From Rathayibacter agropyri (GTDB taxonomy: Bacteria; Actinomycetota; Actinomycetes; Actinomycetales; Microbacteriaceae), in assembly GCF_013249015.1 (NCBI RefSeq), contig NZ_JABRPL010000003.1:1-58366 (forward strand): a stretch of 58,366 bases of DNA, written 5' to 3'. How positions within the stretch are numbered: the first letter of the stretch is position 1; the number at the start of each line of letters is the position of its first letter. Position numbers and translations under genes: made by a program. The notes below the pieces were generated by a model. The model was given only the letters and a program-made list of their open reading frames with translations. It searched no databases and had not been told where the DNA came from. Below, one piece after another: positions 41,207-50,667 of this stretch.

Positions 41207-42022
41207 ATGCTGCTGACATCACCCCGACGCGTGACCTCTGTGCGACACGACGTCGAGGGGGTCGAGTTGCGCACCCTCGCCGGTGGACGCGCCGACGCCC
41301 AGCGCACGTTCGTCCTGATCCACGGCATCGGGATGTCGCACCACACCTTTTCCCCCCTCGCGGCGGCGCTGGGCCGGCACAGCCGGGTGATCGGAGTCGA
41401 CCTCGCCGGTTTCGGGGCGAACCGCCGGCCACAGCAGCGGGTCGGGATCGAGGATCATGCCCGGCAGGTCGAGCAAGCGCTGATCGAGCGTGGCGTCACC
41501 CGGGCGGTCGTGGTAGGGCACTCGATGGGGACGCAGGTGGCCGTCGAGCTCGCCCTGCGCGCTCCGAATCTCATCGACGGAGCGGTCCTGATCGGGCCCG
41601 TCGTCGACCCATTGAGGCCCGGCTCCCTGCGCCAAGGGCTCGCTCTCCTGCGCGACTGCCTCGGCGAGCCGGTCGGCGTCGATGCGATCGTGCTCGCCGA
41701 CTACCTGCGCGGCGGACTGCGCTGGTACCTCCGTCAGCTGCCCGAGATGCTGCACTACCCGATCCAACTGCGGCTCGCCGCTCTCGCCCAGCCGGTCCTG
41801 ATCGTGCGCGGGCGCGACGACCCGATTGCGACCCGAGACTGGTGCGAGAGCCTCCTCGCCGACGCCGAGCGGGGGCGCCTCGTCGAGTTGGCGGCGTCCC
41901 GCCACGTAGTGCCGCGCACCGAGCCCGAAGCTCTGGCACACGAGATCCTCCGCTTCGCCGCCGCGCTCGGCGAGGCGCCCACTCCGCTGCCTGCACCCCG
42001 CCAGGCGGAGTCAGCCGCATGA
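41207..42022 (+). CDS. alpha/beta hydrolase (1)
   Basis: 271 residues. The oxyanion strand is FVLIHGIGMSHHTF. The nucleophile Ser is in VVGHSMGTQVAVELAL, the Asp in VRGRDDPIATRD, and the His in ASRHVVPRTEPEAL. The full triad is intact. It is cytoplasmic, and the ester or amide substrate is unknown. Its stop overlaps the start of a second hydrolase gene by four bases (ATGA), so the two are co-expressed and may act on the same compound. Confidence 0.9.
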   Translation: MLLTSPRRVTSVRHDVEGVELRTLAGGRADAQRTFVLIHGIGMSHHTFSPLAAALGRHSRVIGVDLAGFGANRRPQQRVGIEDHARQVEQALIERGVTRAVVVGHSMGTQVAVELALRAPNLIDGAVLIGPVVDPLRPGSLRQGLALLRDCLGEPVGVDAIVLADYLRGGLRWYLRQLPEMLHYPIQLRLAALAQPVLIVRGRDDPIATRDWCESLLADAERGRLVELAASRHVVPRTEPEALAHEILRFAAALGEAPTPLPAPRQAESAA

Positions 42023-42741
42023 AGCGGCTCCGAAGCCTGCTGCGCACTGCCACCTGGTGGTCTCAGGACTACGCCTACGCCGTCGCCTGGCAGATGCGCG
42101 GCGTCCTCTCCCGCCGGGCGCCGGACGACTACCTCGACGGCGACCGTCGGCCGGTCGTCGTCCTGCCCGGCATCTGGGAGACGTGGTCGTTCCTGCGTCC
42201 GATCATCGATCCGCTGCACGCGCGCGGCCACCCGCTGCACGTTCTCACGAGCCTTGGCCGCAACGGTCGGCCCGTCGCCCGCACCGCGGAGGATGTGGCC
42301 GCCTACCTCGCTGAGCATGATCTCCGCGAGGTGGTGATCGTTGCGCACAGCAAGGGCGGCCTGATCGGCAAATACGTGATGACCGAACTCGACCCCGACA
42401 GCCGCGTCGATCGGATGGTCGCCGTGTCGACGCCGTTCGGCGGCTCCCGCTACGCGCCCTACCTGGTCCTGCGGAGCCTCCGGGCCTTTTCCCCTCGGGA
42501 TGCGACGACGCTGCTGCTCACCGGCCGCGCGGGCGCAAACGCCCGCATCACCTCGGTATTCGGGCTCTTCGATCCGCACATCCCCGACGGCAGCATGCTC
42601 GAGGGCGCGGTCAATGTGCGGATCGAGACCGGCGGCCACTTCCGAATACTCGGCAATCCCGAGACCCGGGCCGCAGTAGAGGACGCGGTCACGGCCGAGG
42701 AGCACCCGCCCCCCGTCCGCGAGGACCGCACCATCCTGTAG
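42019..42741 (+). CDS. alpha/beta hydrolase (2), lipase-like
   Basis: 240 residues. The oxyanion region is VVVLPGIWETWSFLRP. The nucleophile elbow is VIVAHSKGGLIGKYVM (A-H-S-K-G), the acidic residue probably lies near SVFGLFDPHIPDGS, and the His in ETGGHFRILGNPE. This is the pattern of small lipase-like hydrolases with a Lys after the nucleophile. The first 35 residues are basic and amphipathic and could touch the membrane, but are not a clear signal peptide. Overlaps the preceding hydrolase. Confidence 0.85.
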   Translation: MKRLRSLLRTATWWSQDYAYAVAWQMRGVLSRRAPDDYLDGDRRPVVVLPGIWETWSFLRPIIDPLHARGHPLHVLTSLGRNGRPVARTAEDVAAYLAEHDLREVVIVAHSKGGLIGKYVMTELDPDSRVDRMVAVSTPFGGSRYAPYLVLRSLRAFSPRDATTLLLTGRAGANARITSVFGLFDPHIPDGSMLEGAVNVRIETGGHFRILGNPETRAAVEDAVTAEEHPPPVREDRTIL

Positions 42742-42804
42742 CAACCCGCCGCACGGACACGCAAACCCCTGGCGCTGGGCGGCGCGGAGGTCGAGCGTGG
42801 GGGA

Positions 42805-43557
42805 ATGGCCTCCTCCCGCACGACCGGACCAACCGAACTCCTCCTGGTGCGCCACGGCGAGAGTCGGGCCAACATTGCGGCGAGCGCCGCCGAGGCGGAG
42901 GGAGCCCACGAGATCGTGGTCGATCGGCGCGACGCCGACGTCGACCTCTCTCCCGCGGGCGAGGAGCAGGCCCGGGCCCTCGGCCACTGGCTGGCAGGCG
43001 AGGCGAGGCCCGCCTCAGCCTGGACCTCGCCCTTCCGCCGCGCCTCCTCGACCGCGCGTCTCGCCTTCGCGGAGGCCGGGATCGACCTGCCGCTGCACAG
43101 CGACGAGCGCCTGCGCGATCGCGACCTCGGCGTCACCGATCGCCTTACCTCCGCGGGCCTGCGCGCCCGCCTACCCGACGAGGCGGCTCGTCGCGAGTGG
43201 CTCGGGAAGTTCTACTACCGGCCGCCGGGCGGCGAGGCGTGGACGGATCTTGCGCTGCGGGTCCGCTCGTTCCTGGACCATCTCGACGCCGCCGCGCCTC
43301 ACGGTCCAGCCGTGCTGTTCTGTCACGACGCGGTCGTGCTCATCATCCGCTACGTCTGCGAGAGGCTCTCGGAGCACGAGCTGCTCGACATCGGCGCTTC
43401 GACCCCGGTCGCGAATGCGTCCATCACCCGCCTCGTCCGCGAGGGTGATGGCTGGAGCCTCGCGCTGTTCAACCACACCGCGCACCTCGAGCGCTCCGGC
43501 GCTCCCGTCACCCGGCACGATAACCGCGACGCCGGAGAAGGAGATCCCTATGAGTGA
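42805..43557 (+). CDS. histidine phosphatase family protein
   Basis: 250-residue branch-1 histidine phosphatase. The RHG motif with phospho-accepting H17 is in LLLVRHGESRAN, a second Arg in TSPFRRASSTA, and the second His in VLFCHDAVVLI. The middle LRDRDLGVTDRLT carries the acid/base region of phosphoglycerate-mutase-like enzymes. Its substrate is not known. The 3' end overlaps the NAD(P)HX dehydratase gene by eight bases, suggesting co-transcription. Confidence 0.92.
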   Translation: MASSRTTGPTELLLVRHGESRANIAASAAEAEGAHEIVVDRRDADVDLSPAGEEQARALGHWLAGEARPASAWTSPFRRASSTARLAFAEAGIDLPLHSDERLRDRDLGVTDRLTSAGLRARLPDEAARREWLGKFYYRPPGGEAWTDLALRVRSFLDHLDAAAPHGPAVLFCHDAVVLIIRYVCERLSEHELLDIGASTPVANASITRLVREGDGWSLALFNHTAHLERSGAPVTRHDNRDAGEGDPYE

Positions 43558-44401
43558 GGTCATCGATCGCGCCCTGCTCGACCGGCGCTGGCCCCTGCCC
43601 GCACCCGGCGGCTCGAAGCATGCCCGCGGCGACGTCGTCGTCATCGGAGGCGCTCGTAAGACTCCAGGAGCCGCGATCCTCGCGGGGGTCGCCGCCCTGC
43701 GCACCGGGGCTGGTCGCATCACGCTCTGCGTCGCAGAGTCGGTCGCCCCGGCCGCGGCCGTCGCTCTGCCGGAGTGCGGCGTCGTGCCGCTCCCTGAGAC
43801 CCGCGGCGGCTCAATCTCGGGCCGCGGACTGGAGGCGCTGGCCGGCGAACTCGCCTCGGCCGATGTCGCGCTCGTCGGTCCGGGCCTGGATGATCCGCGA
43901 GCGACCGCCGCGACCCTGCGGGCGCTCGCCCCCCTCCTTGACGACGTGCCAGCGGTGCACCTCGACGCCTTCCCACTCGGCGTACTCCCTGGGCAGCGCC
44001 GGGTAGCCCGACGTCTGGCTGGGCGGCTCCTCCTCACGCCGAACACGGAGGAGGCGGCTCGGCTGCTTGGCGCGGAGGTCGACGATGTAAAGCGCGCCGC
44101 GCTGGCGATCGCCGCACGCTACGACGCGATAGTGAGCCTGTTCAACACGATCGCCTCGCCGGACGGCGACGTCGTACGAGTCGAGGGCGAGCATCCGGGG
44201 CTGGCGACCGCGGGCAGCGGAGATGTTTTGGCGGGAGCGACGGCTGGCCTTCGTGGCCGCGGTGTCGACCCGATGGGTGCCGCTGCCTGGGGCGCCTACC
44301 TGCACACGGAGGCTGACACCGTCCTCACAGGACGGCTCGGCCCGGCGGGCTATCTTGCCCGCGAGATCGCCGGCGAGTTCCCGGCCGTGCTCGCGCGGTG
44401 A
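43550..44401 (+). CDS. ADP/ATP-dependent NAD(P)H-hydrate dehydratase
   Basis: 283-residue ribokinase-like enzyme that repairs hydrated NAD(P)H. Family blocks: KHARGDVVVIGGARKTPGAA (N-terminal glycine loop), VALVGPGLDD, HLDAFPLGVL, LLTPNTEEAARLLG, and TAGSGDVLAGATAGLRGRG, which contains the catalytic Asp. The companion epimerase domain is absent from this protein, so it is a stand-alone dehydratase. The ATG at 43550 is preceded by AAGGAG. The longer frame to 42797 belongs to the phosphatase region. Confidence 0.93.
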   Translation: MSEVIDRALLDRRWPLPAPGGSKHARGDVVVIGGARKTPGAAILAGVAALRTGAGRITLCVAESVAPAAAVALPECGVVPLPETRGGSISGRGLEALAGELASADVALVGPGLDDPRATAATLRALAPLLDDVPAVHLDAFPLGVLPGQRRVARRLAGRLLLTPNTEEAARLLGAEVDDVKRAALAIAARYDAIVSLFNTIASPDGDVVRVEGEHPGLATAGSGDVLAGATAGLRGRGVDPMGAAAWGAYLHTEADTVLTGRLGPAGYLAREIAGEFPAVLAR

Positions 44402-44443
44402 GCGCCGGATCAGCTCCGGGAGCGATCCCCGGGCGCCGCGGTG

Positions 44444-44650
44444 TCAGTGCACCACGTCGGCGACCGAGAACGCGACGCCCGGGGTGATGAGGATCGACGT
44501 CTCGTACGGCTCACCCTCGCCCTGGTTGACCGTGATCCAGCGCGGTGCGGAGCCATCGAGCGCGCGATCGATGCTCGCACGCACCTCCGCAGCGGTCGTC
44601 TCGCTAAGGCTGAACGCCACCCCGCCGTAGGTTATCTCGACGCGCTTCAT
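44444..44650 (-). CDS. small hypothetical protein (68 aa)
   Basis: MKRVEITYGGVAFSLSETTA opens a compact alpha/beta protein with a W near the middle and an Ile/Val-rich end (ILITPGVAFSVADVVH). The ATG overlaps the stop of the DUF7882-like gene (ATGA), so they are coupled. No family was recognised. It is cytoplasmic. Codon pattern and overlap make it a real gene. Confidence 0.7.
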   Translation of the reverse strand: MKRVEITYGGVAFSLSETTAAEVRASIDRALDGSAPRWITVNQGEGEPYETSILITPGVAFSVADVVH

Positions 44651-44976
44651 AGGGTTCCCTCGTCGGTGTGGCGGACGGCGCCGTGCGGCTCCTCGCTGAT
44701 CCGCAGACCGTGAGCGGTGTGCGAATCGGCCAGCAGTTGGCGGATCCAGTCGGGGTTGATGACCGGAGCCCTGCCGCCGTGGTACTTGAACCGCAGCGGG
44801 ATCGCGGGGTGCAGCCAGATCGAGGTCCGTCCATCCCCCACCGCCTGCGAGTCCTTCCAGGAGAAGTAGAACGACTCGTTGCGCGCGAGCTTGGACCCGA
44901 TCACGATCTGCAGGTGCGCCAGCAGCCGGTCGTCGAAGTCCGCCTCGAGGGTCGAGTCGTAGATCAGTCGCCCCAT
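44647..44976 (-). CDS. small DUF7882-like protein (109 aa)
   Basis: Starts MGRLIYDSTLEADFDDRLLA and contains ESFYFSWKDSQAVGDGRTSI and WLHPAIPLRFKYHGG, the conserved blocks of a small Microbacteriaceae family. Relatives are sometimes labelled ATP-dependent DNA ligase, which this short protein cannot be by itself: it has no KxDG motif or ligase domains. Function unknown. It forms an overlapping pair with the 68-residue ORF downstream. Confidence 0.8.
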   Translation of the reverse strand: MGRLIYDSTLEADFDDRLLAHLQIVIGSKLARNESFYFSWKDSQAVGDGRTSIWLHPAIPLRFKYHGGRAPVINPDWIRQLLADSHTAHGLRISEEPHGAVRHTDEGTL

Positions 44977-45123
44977 GAGTCCGTTCTCCGTTCGGGAAGT
45001 CGCGTGATCACCGGGGGATCCGCGGGCTCGTCGGTATCGATCTTACCGAGGCCTGTCCCAGGTACGGTGGCGTCCGCTCATCCCGTGCTTGCGGCGGCCT
45101 GGCCGCCCGATCCGGACGTGGAA

Positions 45124-45160
45124 AAGAGCTCCTGCTCGCTGTCAGCGGGCGGGAGCTCTT
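45124..45160 (-). terminator. rho-independent terminator of the ABC transporter operon
   Basis: AAGAGCTCCTGCTCGCT and AGCGGGCGGGAGCTCTT pair over 17 positions with two mismatches (one would be G-U) around a three-base loop. Read on the minus strand the stem ends CTCTTTTC, a short T-run. It lies 43 bases after the permease stop. Confidence 0.75.
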
Positions 45161-45203
45161 CTCACCGGCGTTCTCGGTCGTGTGAGCGGGGCCTCACGGC
45201 GAC

Positions 45204-46607
45204 TCAAGCGACGGCGAGCGCCGCGACCGGTGAGACCGTCGTCGCCCGACGCGCAGGCACCACAGCCGAGACGATCGTGATCACCGTGCTGACCAGGAGC
45301 ACGCCGACCAAGATCGGCACGGGGATCGTCGGCGGCACCAAACCGGCACCGGGAATCGACGCGAAGAGCGAGACCGCCCCGCACCAGCCATACGCGATGC
45401 CCAGCACCACGCCGAGCACTATCGCCGCGACGATCATCTGAGCCGCCTCAAGCACCACCATCGCGCGCACCTGCGAGCCGGTGAACCCGAGAGCGCGGAG
45501 GAGCCCCAACTCGCGGCGGCGCTGCAGCACGCTCAGCGAGAGCGTGTTGACGATACCTACTGCGGCGAGGAGGACCGAGAATCCGAGCAGGACGGTCATT
45601 ATCGCCGTGGTCACCGAGATGATCTGCTCGAACGCGGCGAACTGCTCCGGGCTCATTGCGTCGACGCGCTGCATGATCGAGCTGAACGTCGCGGTGCCGA
45701 CCGCGAACATCGTGACCAGGGCCACTCCGATCACCAGGCCCACGACGGCGCGGGCGCTCCGGGCGGGATTGCGGATCGCGTTGGCGGAGGCGAGCCTCGC
45801 CACCGGACCACCGCCGAAGACACGACCGACCAGCGCCGTCAGCGGCGGGAGCAGCACGGGCGCCCCGAGGATGACTCCGGTGAACGAGACCATGCCGCCG
45901 AGCAGACCCAGCAGGACACCACTCGGAGCATGCAGGCCCACGACCACTCCGCCGGCGAGCAGGAGCCCGCCGATCACGACGAGCACGATCGCGAACACGT
46001 TGCGGACGGTGCGGCCACGCAGCTCCTCGTAACGCGGCTCGGCCGAGGAGCCAGCGGCCTCGGCAGGAGCCACGACGAGGACGCGGCGCGAGCCGGCCCA
46101 CGACGCGATCACCGTCGAGGCGATTACCGCCAACAGAGGCACCACGAGGCCGGGCGTCACGAGCGGGTACTCGAAGCGGCTCATCATGCCGTTATTCATC
46201 GCCAACTCCGTACCGAGCGCGACCAGGGCGATACCGACCACCAGCCCGATCGCCGCACCCAGCAGACCCTGACGGAACCCGGTGCGCACGACCTCGCCGC
46301 GCAACGACCGGCCCGAGGCGCCGAGCAGTCGCAACAGCGCGATTTCACGGGTGCGTCCGGCGATCACCGTCGAGACGGCGTTGGCCGTGACGATCCCGCC
46401 CACGTACACCGCGATACCAAAGAAGAGGGCCCCGACCATCGACAGCGTCATCGAGACCGTACCGACATTTTCGAGTCCGCTCGCCGCGATCGCCGCGGAC
46501 ATCACGGCGACGACCTGCACCAGCAGGGTGCCGAACATGGCTGAGAGCGCGGCGAGGGTGACGATCGCGCCGCCACCCTGGCTCGAGCCGGTGTTCACGC
46601 GGCTCAT
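45204..46607 (-). CDS. FtsX/MacB-like ABC transporter permease
   Basis: 467 residues, about eight membrane helices in two FtsX-type halves. The half-signatures are ANAVSTVIAGRTREIALLRL with LGASGRSLRGEV, and SLSVLQRRRELGLLRALGFT with GSQVRAMVV. There is little extracellular domain between helices 1 and 2. Together with the overlapping ATPase gene it forms an exporter or extractor of the MacB/LolCDE class, and no third (periplasmic) component is adjacent. Overlaps the ATPase gene by four bases. Confidence 0.9.
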   Translation of the reverse strand: MSRVNTGSSQGGGAIVTLAALSAMFGTLLVQVVAVMSAAIAASGLENVGTVSMTLSMVGALFFGIAVYVGGIVTANAVSTVIAGRTREIALLRLLGASGRSLRGEVVRTGFRQGLLGAAIGLVVGIALVALGTELAMNNGMMSRFEYPLVTPGLVVPLLAVIASTVIASWAGSRRVLVVAPAEAAGSSAEPRYEELRGRTVRNVFAIVLVVIGGLLLAGGVVVGLHAPSGVLLGLLGGMVSFTGVILGAPVLLPPLTALVGRVFGGGPVARLASANAIRNPARSARAVVGLVIGVALVTMFAVGTATFSSIMQRVDAMSPEQFAAFEQIISVTTAIMTVLLGFSVLLAAVGIVNTLSLSVLQRRRELGLLRALGFTGSQVRAMVVLEAAQMIVAAIVLGVVLGIAYGWCGAVSLFASIPGAGLVPPTIPVPILVGVLLVSTVITIVSAVVPARRATTVSPVAALAVA

Positions 46608-47356
46608 GCCACTCCCTCCATCGCAAGCATGGCGCGCGAGATCTCCTCGGCGCTCATTCCACGGCGGTCATCGACGAGAGCCCCGTCGCGGAGGAACAGG
46701 ATGCGGTCGGCGTACGCCGCGGCAATCGGGTCGTGGGTCACCATTGCGATCGACTGCCCGTACTCGCGGGTGGAGGCGCGCAGCAGAGCAAGCACCTCCC
46801 GACCAGTGCGGGAGTCGAGGTTGCCTGTCGGCTCGTCGGCGAAGATGAGCTGCGGGCGGGTGGCGAGCGCTCGAGCGATCGCGACCCGCTGCTGCTGTCC
46901 GCCCGAGAGCTCGTACGGACGGTGGGTGAGACGTTCGCGGAGGCCGAGGGAGTCGATCAGGCGGGCGATCCACTCCTCCTCCTCGGCGGTGACGGCGCGG
47001 CCGTCGAGCTGGAAGGGGAGACGGATGTTCCCGCGGACATCGAGCGTGGGAACCAGGTTGAAGGCCTGAAAGACGAAGCCGACGCTGCGCCGACGGAGCA
47101 CGGTAAGTTCGGCGTCACTCATCGCAGTGATCTCGGCGTCGCCGAGGAACACGCGCCCGGCTGAGGCGGTGTCGAGCCCCGCCAGCACGTGCATGAGGGT
47201 GGACTTGCCGGATCCGCTCGGACCCATGACCGCGGTGAACTCACCGCGCGCGATCGAAAGCGTGATGTCGTCGAGGGCGACGACGGGCGGAGTGCTGCCG
47301 TAGAGCTTGCGCACGCCCTCGACGCGCGCGACGACGGAGGAGGTCTGGTTCTGCAT
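46604..47356 (-). CDS. MacB/LolD-like ABC transporter ATP-binding protein
   Basis: 250 residues. Walker A GPSGSGKST (45-53), the Q-loop FVFQAFNLVPTLDVRGNI, the signature LSGGQQQRVAIARAL, Walker B LIFADEPTGNLDS and the switch His in MVTHDPIAA are all intact. The ATG at 47356 (MQNQTSSVVARVEGVRKLYG) gives the family start; the frame continues upstream as Arg-rich non-coding sequence. It is the first gene of a two-gene operon with the FtsX-like permease. Confidence 0.95.
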   Translation of the reverse strand: MQNQTSSVVARVEGVRKLYGSTPPVVALDDITLSIARGEFTAVMGPSGSGKSTLMHVLAGLDTASAGRVFLGDAEITAMSDAELTVLRRRSVGFVFQAFNLVPTLDVRGNIRLPFQLDGRAVTAEEEEWIARLIDSLGLRERLTHRPYELSGGQQQRVAIARALATRPQLIFADEPTGNLDSRTGREVLALLRASTREYGQSIAMVTHDPIAAAYADRILFLRDGALVDDRRGMSAEEISRAMLAMEGVA

Positions 47357-47410
47357 GTCCTTGACGCTACGGAGCCCGTCGTGTCGCCGTCGTCGTCCGC
47401 GGGTGGCGTG

Positions 47411-47434
47411 AGTGTCATCCCTCCGAAGGACACT
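47411..47434 (-). promoter_or_regulatory. inverted repeat in the ABC transporter promoter
   Basis: AGTGTC (47411-47416) and GACACT (47429-47434) are perfect six-base arms around 12 bases, centred about 66 bases upstream of the ATPase ATG. Its placement suggests a repressor or response-regulator site, though the binding factor is unknown. It partly precedes the stop of the next upstream gene at 47457. Confidence 0.35.
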
Positions 47435-47456
47435 GCGTCGTCCGCGCAGCATCAGA

Positions 47457-48059
47457 TCAGCGCGGTCGGAGGCCTGCCCGACGGAGGGTGAGAGCTGCAA
47501 GGGCCGCGGTCGCCGCGGGATCACCGCGACGCCAGGCGGGAACCGCGTCAGGATGCGCAGCCAAGATCTCGCGCGGCGTCGCCTGGGTGAGCGCGCGGAG
47601 GGCCAGCAGCTCGGAGCCGGTGACGGTCGACCCCAGCGTTCGGAGTTCGGCGGTGCGCCGGGCGAAACGCAGCCGAGGTCGCAGCCAGAGGACGGCGAGC
47701 AGTAGGAGCGGCAGCCCCGCCACGGAGACTCCGGCGACCACCGCCAGGGCGCCGGCGAGCTGCTGCTGGTCGCGGCCCGCGGCCGCCAGCATCGAACCGG
47801 CACCACTCGCCTCATCGAAGGGGGCGCGCACCGCGTCGCCGAGGAGCGGGATGCCACCGAGCGTGGTGCCGGCGTCGCTCATTGTCGAACCGAAGCCGCT
47901 ACCGGCGCTCTCGAGTCGCCGCCCGATCTCGGCGAGGCCGGCGATCAGCGAGCCGACAGCGAGCCCGGCGGCGATCGCCACCACGGCGACTCCGATCGAG
48001 AGGGCATCCGCCACGATCTGCCGCGCACGGACGGCCGGAAGGTCGGCGTAGATCTGCAT
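47457..48059 (-). CDS. hypothetical membrane protein (200 aa)
   Basis: From the ATG at 48059 (MQIYADLPAVRARQIVADAL) the protein has one membrane helix at about 20-42 and a second around 115-135, separated by a Gly/Ser-rich extracellular loop. The cytoplasmic C-terminus (about 140-200) is Arg/Ala-rich with TQATPREILAAHPDAVPAWR. An ATG ten codons earlier (48089) is possible. No family was recognised. It lies 100 bases upstream of the ABC operon on the same strand but with a promoter-like repeat in between. Confidence 0.75.
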   Translation of the reverse strand: MQIYADLPAVRARQIVADALSIGVAVVAIAAGLAVGSLIAGLAEIGRRLESAGSGFGSTMSDAGTTLGGIPLLGDAVRAPFDEASGAGSMLAAAGRDQQQLAGALAVVAGVSVAGLPLLLLAVLWLRPRLRFARRTAELRTLGSTVTGSELLALRALTQATPREILAAHPDAVPAWRRGDPAATAALAALTLRRAGLRPR

Positions 48060-48295
48060 GCGCCGATTATCCGGCGCCCAAGACGGCATTGCTGTTCATA
48101 ACTCAGGAAAAAGTCGATTTAGCGCCGCGGGACCCGCATGATTGCGTGCGCGCAACGTCGTTCATCCTGAATTGTGAACTCCACCGACCGCCCCGCGGGT
48201 CGGACGTCCCTCCACAGGGTCGCCGAGCGGTCCGATTGCTCCGTTCCTGGCCGTCTCCCACTCCTCGCACCGCCGCCGGCGGCCACGCTCGCAGG

Positions 48296-49117
48296 ATGGA
48301 TTTCGGAACTGAGCTGGCTCGCCGCGGCGGCACCGTCTCGCGCTCGACGCTGATCGCGGCGGGCGCGACCGGCCGCGACCTGACTCGCGCGGTCCAGGAC
48401 GGTCGGCTCGTCCGCGGCCGCCGCGGCTGGTACGCCTCCCCGAACCTCCCGCCCGAGGTCCTCACCGCCTTCCGCATCGGCGGACGCCTCGCCGCGACCG
48501 ACGCCGCCCGCTCCCACGGCCTTTGGGTCTTGCGCTCACCGCAGCTTCACGTGCACGTCGATCCCCACGCTGCCCGCATGGCCGTCCCCCGCGGCGTCCG
48601 CCTGCACTGGGATGCCACGCACCCGAGCGACGAACCCCTGCGCGTCTCCCCCACCCACGCGCTGCTCCAGCTCGGTCGCGTCGTCGGCGACGAGGACCTG
48701 CTCGTCGCCCTCGAGTCCGCCCTTGAGAAGCGGATCCTCGGCCCCGACGACCTCGCCGATCTGCGCTCCGCCTGCCCGCAGCGGCTGCACGCGCTCTTCG
48801 CCTTCGCCCGAGACGACTCCCAGAGCGGAGTCGAGACCCTGACCCGTTGGCGCCTGCATCTCATCGGCATCGTCGCCCTCGCCCAGGTTCACCTGCCCGG
48901 GGTGGGCCGGGTCGACCTGCTGATCGGCCGGAGCCTGGTGATCGAGCTCGACGGTCGGTCCACGCACGAGTTTGAGAATGATCGCCGCCGTGACCTGCAC
49001 GCCACCGCGGACGGCTACGTGACCCTCCGTTTCTCAGCGACGCAGATACTCACCCGCTGGCCGGACGTGGAGCGCGCGATTCGCGCCGCGATCGCCCGCG
49101 GCCTGCACCTGCTGTGA
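48296..49117 (+). CDS. AbiEi-type N-terminal domain plus DUF559 (Vsr-like) protein
   Basis: 273 residues. The N-terminal winged-helix-like part (GGTVSRSTLIAAGATGRDLT, then RRGWYA) resembles AbiEi antitoxin N-termini. The C-terminal domain (about 195-273) has the endonuclease-like core VGRVDLLIGRSLVIELDG, RSTHEFENDRRRD and TLRFSATQILTRW, as in DUF559/Vsr-like proteins. Such solitary fusions are common in Microbacteriaceae and their role is unknown. No AbiEii toxin gene is adjacent. It ends five bases from the convergent purA stop. Confidence 0.85.
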   Translation: MDFGTELARRGGTVSRSTLIAAGATGRDLTRAVQDGRLVRGRRGWYASPNLPPEVLTAFRIGGRLAATDAARSHGLWVLRSPQLHVHVDPHAARMAVPRGVRLHWDATHPSDEPLRVSPTHALLQLGRVVGDEDLLVALESALEKRILGPDDLADLRSACPQRLHALFAFARDDSQSGVETLTRWRLHLIGIVALAQVHLPGVGRVDLLIGRSLVIELDGRSTHEFENDRRRDLHATADGYVTLRFSATQILTRWPDVERAIRAAIARGLHLL

Positions 49118-49122
49118 GGGCC

Positions 49123-50406
49123 TCAGAGCAGGTCGTGCAGCACGACGACCTGCTCGCGCTCGGGCCCGACACCGATCGCCGAGAACCGCGCGCCGCTCAT
49201 CGCCTCGAGCGCGCGGACGTAGTCCTGCGCCGTCTGCGGCAGGTCCGAGAATTCGCGGCACCCCGAGATGTCTTCCTGCCAGCCGGGGAACTCCTCGTAG
49301 ATCGGCTTCGCGTGGTGGAAGTCACTCTGCGAGACCGGGACCTCATCGTGGCGCACGCCATCGACGTCGTAGGCGACGCAGACGGGGATCGTCTCAAGGC
49401 CCGAGAGCACGTCGAGCTTGGTGAGCACGAAGTCGGTGACCCCGTTGATCCGGGCGGAGTAGCGGGCGATGGGTGCGTCGTACCAGCCGCAGCGCCGCGG
49501 GCGGCCGGTGGTGGTGCCGAATTCGAAACCTTGCTTGCGGAGGTACTCGCCCCACTCGTCAAAGAGCTCGGTGGGGAACGGGCCGGCGCCGACGCGCGTC
49601 GTGTAGGCCTTGATGACGGCGATGACCCGGTCGATGCGGTTCGGTGCGACTCCGGAGCCGGTGGCCGCGCCGCCGGAGGTGGCGTTGGAGGAGGTGACGA
49701 ACGGGTAGGTGCCGTGGTCGACGTCGAGCATCGTGGCCTGGCCCGCCTCGAAGAGCACGGTCTTGCCGGCGTCGAGGGCCTGCGCAAGGACGAGCGAGGT
49801 GTCCGCGACCATCGGGCGCAGGCGCTCGGTGTACTGCAACAGGTCTTCGAGCACCTGCTCGACCAGGATCGCGCGGCGGTTGTAGACCTTCACCAGCAGG
49901 TGGTTCTTCTGGTCGAGCGCGCCCTCGACCTTCTGGCGAAGGATGTTCTCGTCGAACAGGTCCTGGATGCGGATGCCGACGCGGTTGATCTTGTCTGCGT
50001 AAGCCGGGCCGATCCCGCGGCCGGTCGTGCCGATCTGCCGCTTGCCGAGGAAGCGCTCCGTCACCTTGTCGAGGGTGCGGTGGTAGCTGGTGATGACGTG
50101 CGCGTTGGCACTGACGAGCAGCTTCGACACATCGACGCCGCGGGCGCTCAGCGCCTCGAGTTCGTGGAACAGCACCTCGATGTCAACGACGACACCGTTC
50201 GCAATAACGGGCACGACGCCGGGGGTGAGGATTCCCGAGGGGAGCAGGTGCAGGGCGTACTTCTCGTCGCCGACGACGACGGTGTGCCCGGCGTTGTTGC
50301 CGCCGTTGAACTTGACGACGTAGTCGACGCGGCTGCCGAGGAGGTCGGTCGCGCGTCCCTTGCCCTCGTCGCCCCACTGGGCGCCGGTGATGACGATTGC
50401 TGGCAT
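49123..50406 (-). CDS. purA: adenylosuccinate synthetase
   Basis: 427-residue enzyme that joins IMP and aspartate with GTP, the first step to AMP. The P-loop [10 protein letters not shown] holds D13 and K16, and H41 is in [10 protein letters not shown]. The IMP-binding blocks [31 protein letters not shown] and a [14 protein letters not shown] segment are all present. Length is normal. It is transcribed alone. Together with purSQ and purL it makes three separate purine loci in the window. Confidence 0.98.
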   Translation of the reverse strand: MPAIVITGAQWGDEGKGRATDLLGSRVDYVVKFNGGNNAGHTVVVGDEKYALHLLPSGILTPGVVPVIANGVVVDIEVLFHELEALSARGVDVSKLLVSANAHVITSYHRTLDKVTERFLGKRQIGTTGRGIGPAYADKINRVGIRIQDLFDENILRQKVEGALDQKNHLLVKVYNRRAILVEQVLEDLLQYTERLRPMVADTSLVLAQALDAGKTVLFEAGQATMLDVDHGTYPFVTSSNATSGGAATGSGVAPNRIDRVIAVIKAYTTRVGAGPFPTELFDEWGEYLRKQGFEFGTTTGRPRRCGWYDAPIARYSARINGVTDFVLTKLDVLSGLETIPVCVAYDVDGVRHDEVPVSQSDFHHAKPIYEEFPGWQEDISGCREFSDLPQTAQDYVRALEAMSGARFSAIGVGPEREQVVVLHDLL

Positions 50407-50667
50407 GGCGTGTCCTTCTCGACGGGGAGGGGGCGTACGGCTCGGAGCAGACTCCGCCGGGCTGCGGCGATTCGGCGCGACAGTCGGTGCCGCATCCGCG
50501 CGTTCAGCCGCTCGATTCTAGCGGAGGGGCGCGACGGCCGCCCGGGTTTGAGCGACCACCGCAACCGCATCGCCGAGCGATGCTCTCCATCCCGACACAC
50601 GCAATTCACACACGCCGCATAGATTCGAAGTCGCTCACAAACCGCTCATCATGCGAACAGGACAACG

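Noticed and set aside
42797-44401. 534-codon fusion of phosphatase region and NAD(P)HX dehydratase
   Set aside because: The N-terminal 250 residues are the wrong frame of the histidine phosphatase gene; the ATG at 43550 has a good ribosome-binding site.
44647-44976. ATP-dependent DNA ligase
   Set aside because: Some relatives carry this label, but the 109-residue protein lacks the nucleotidyltransferase KxDG motif and ligase domains.
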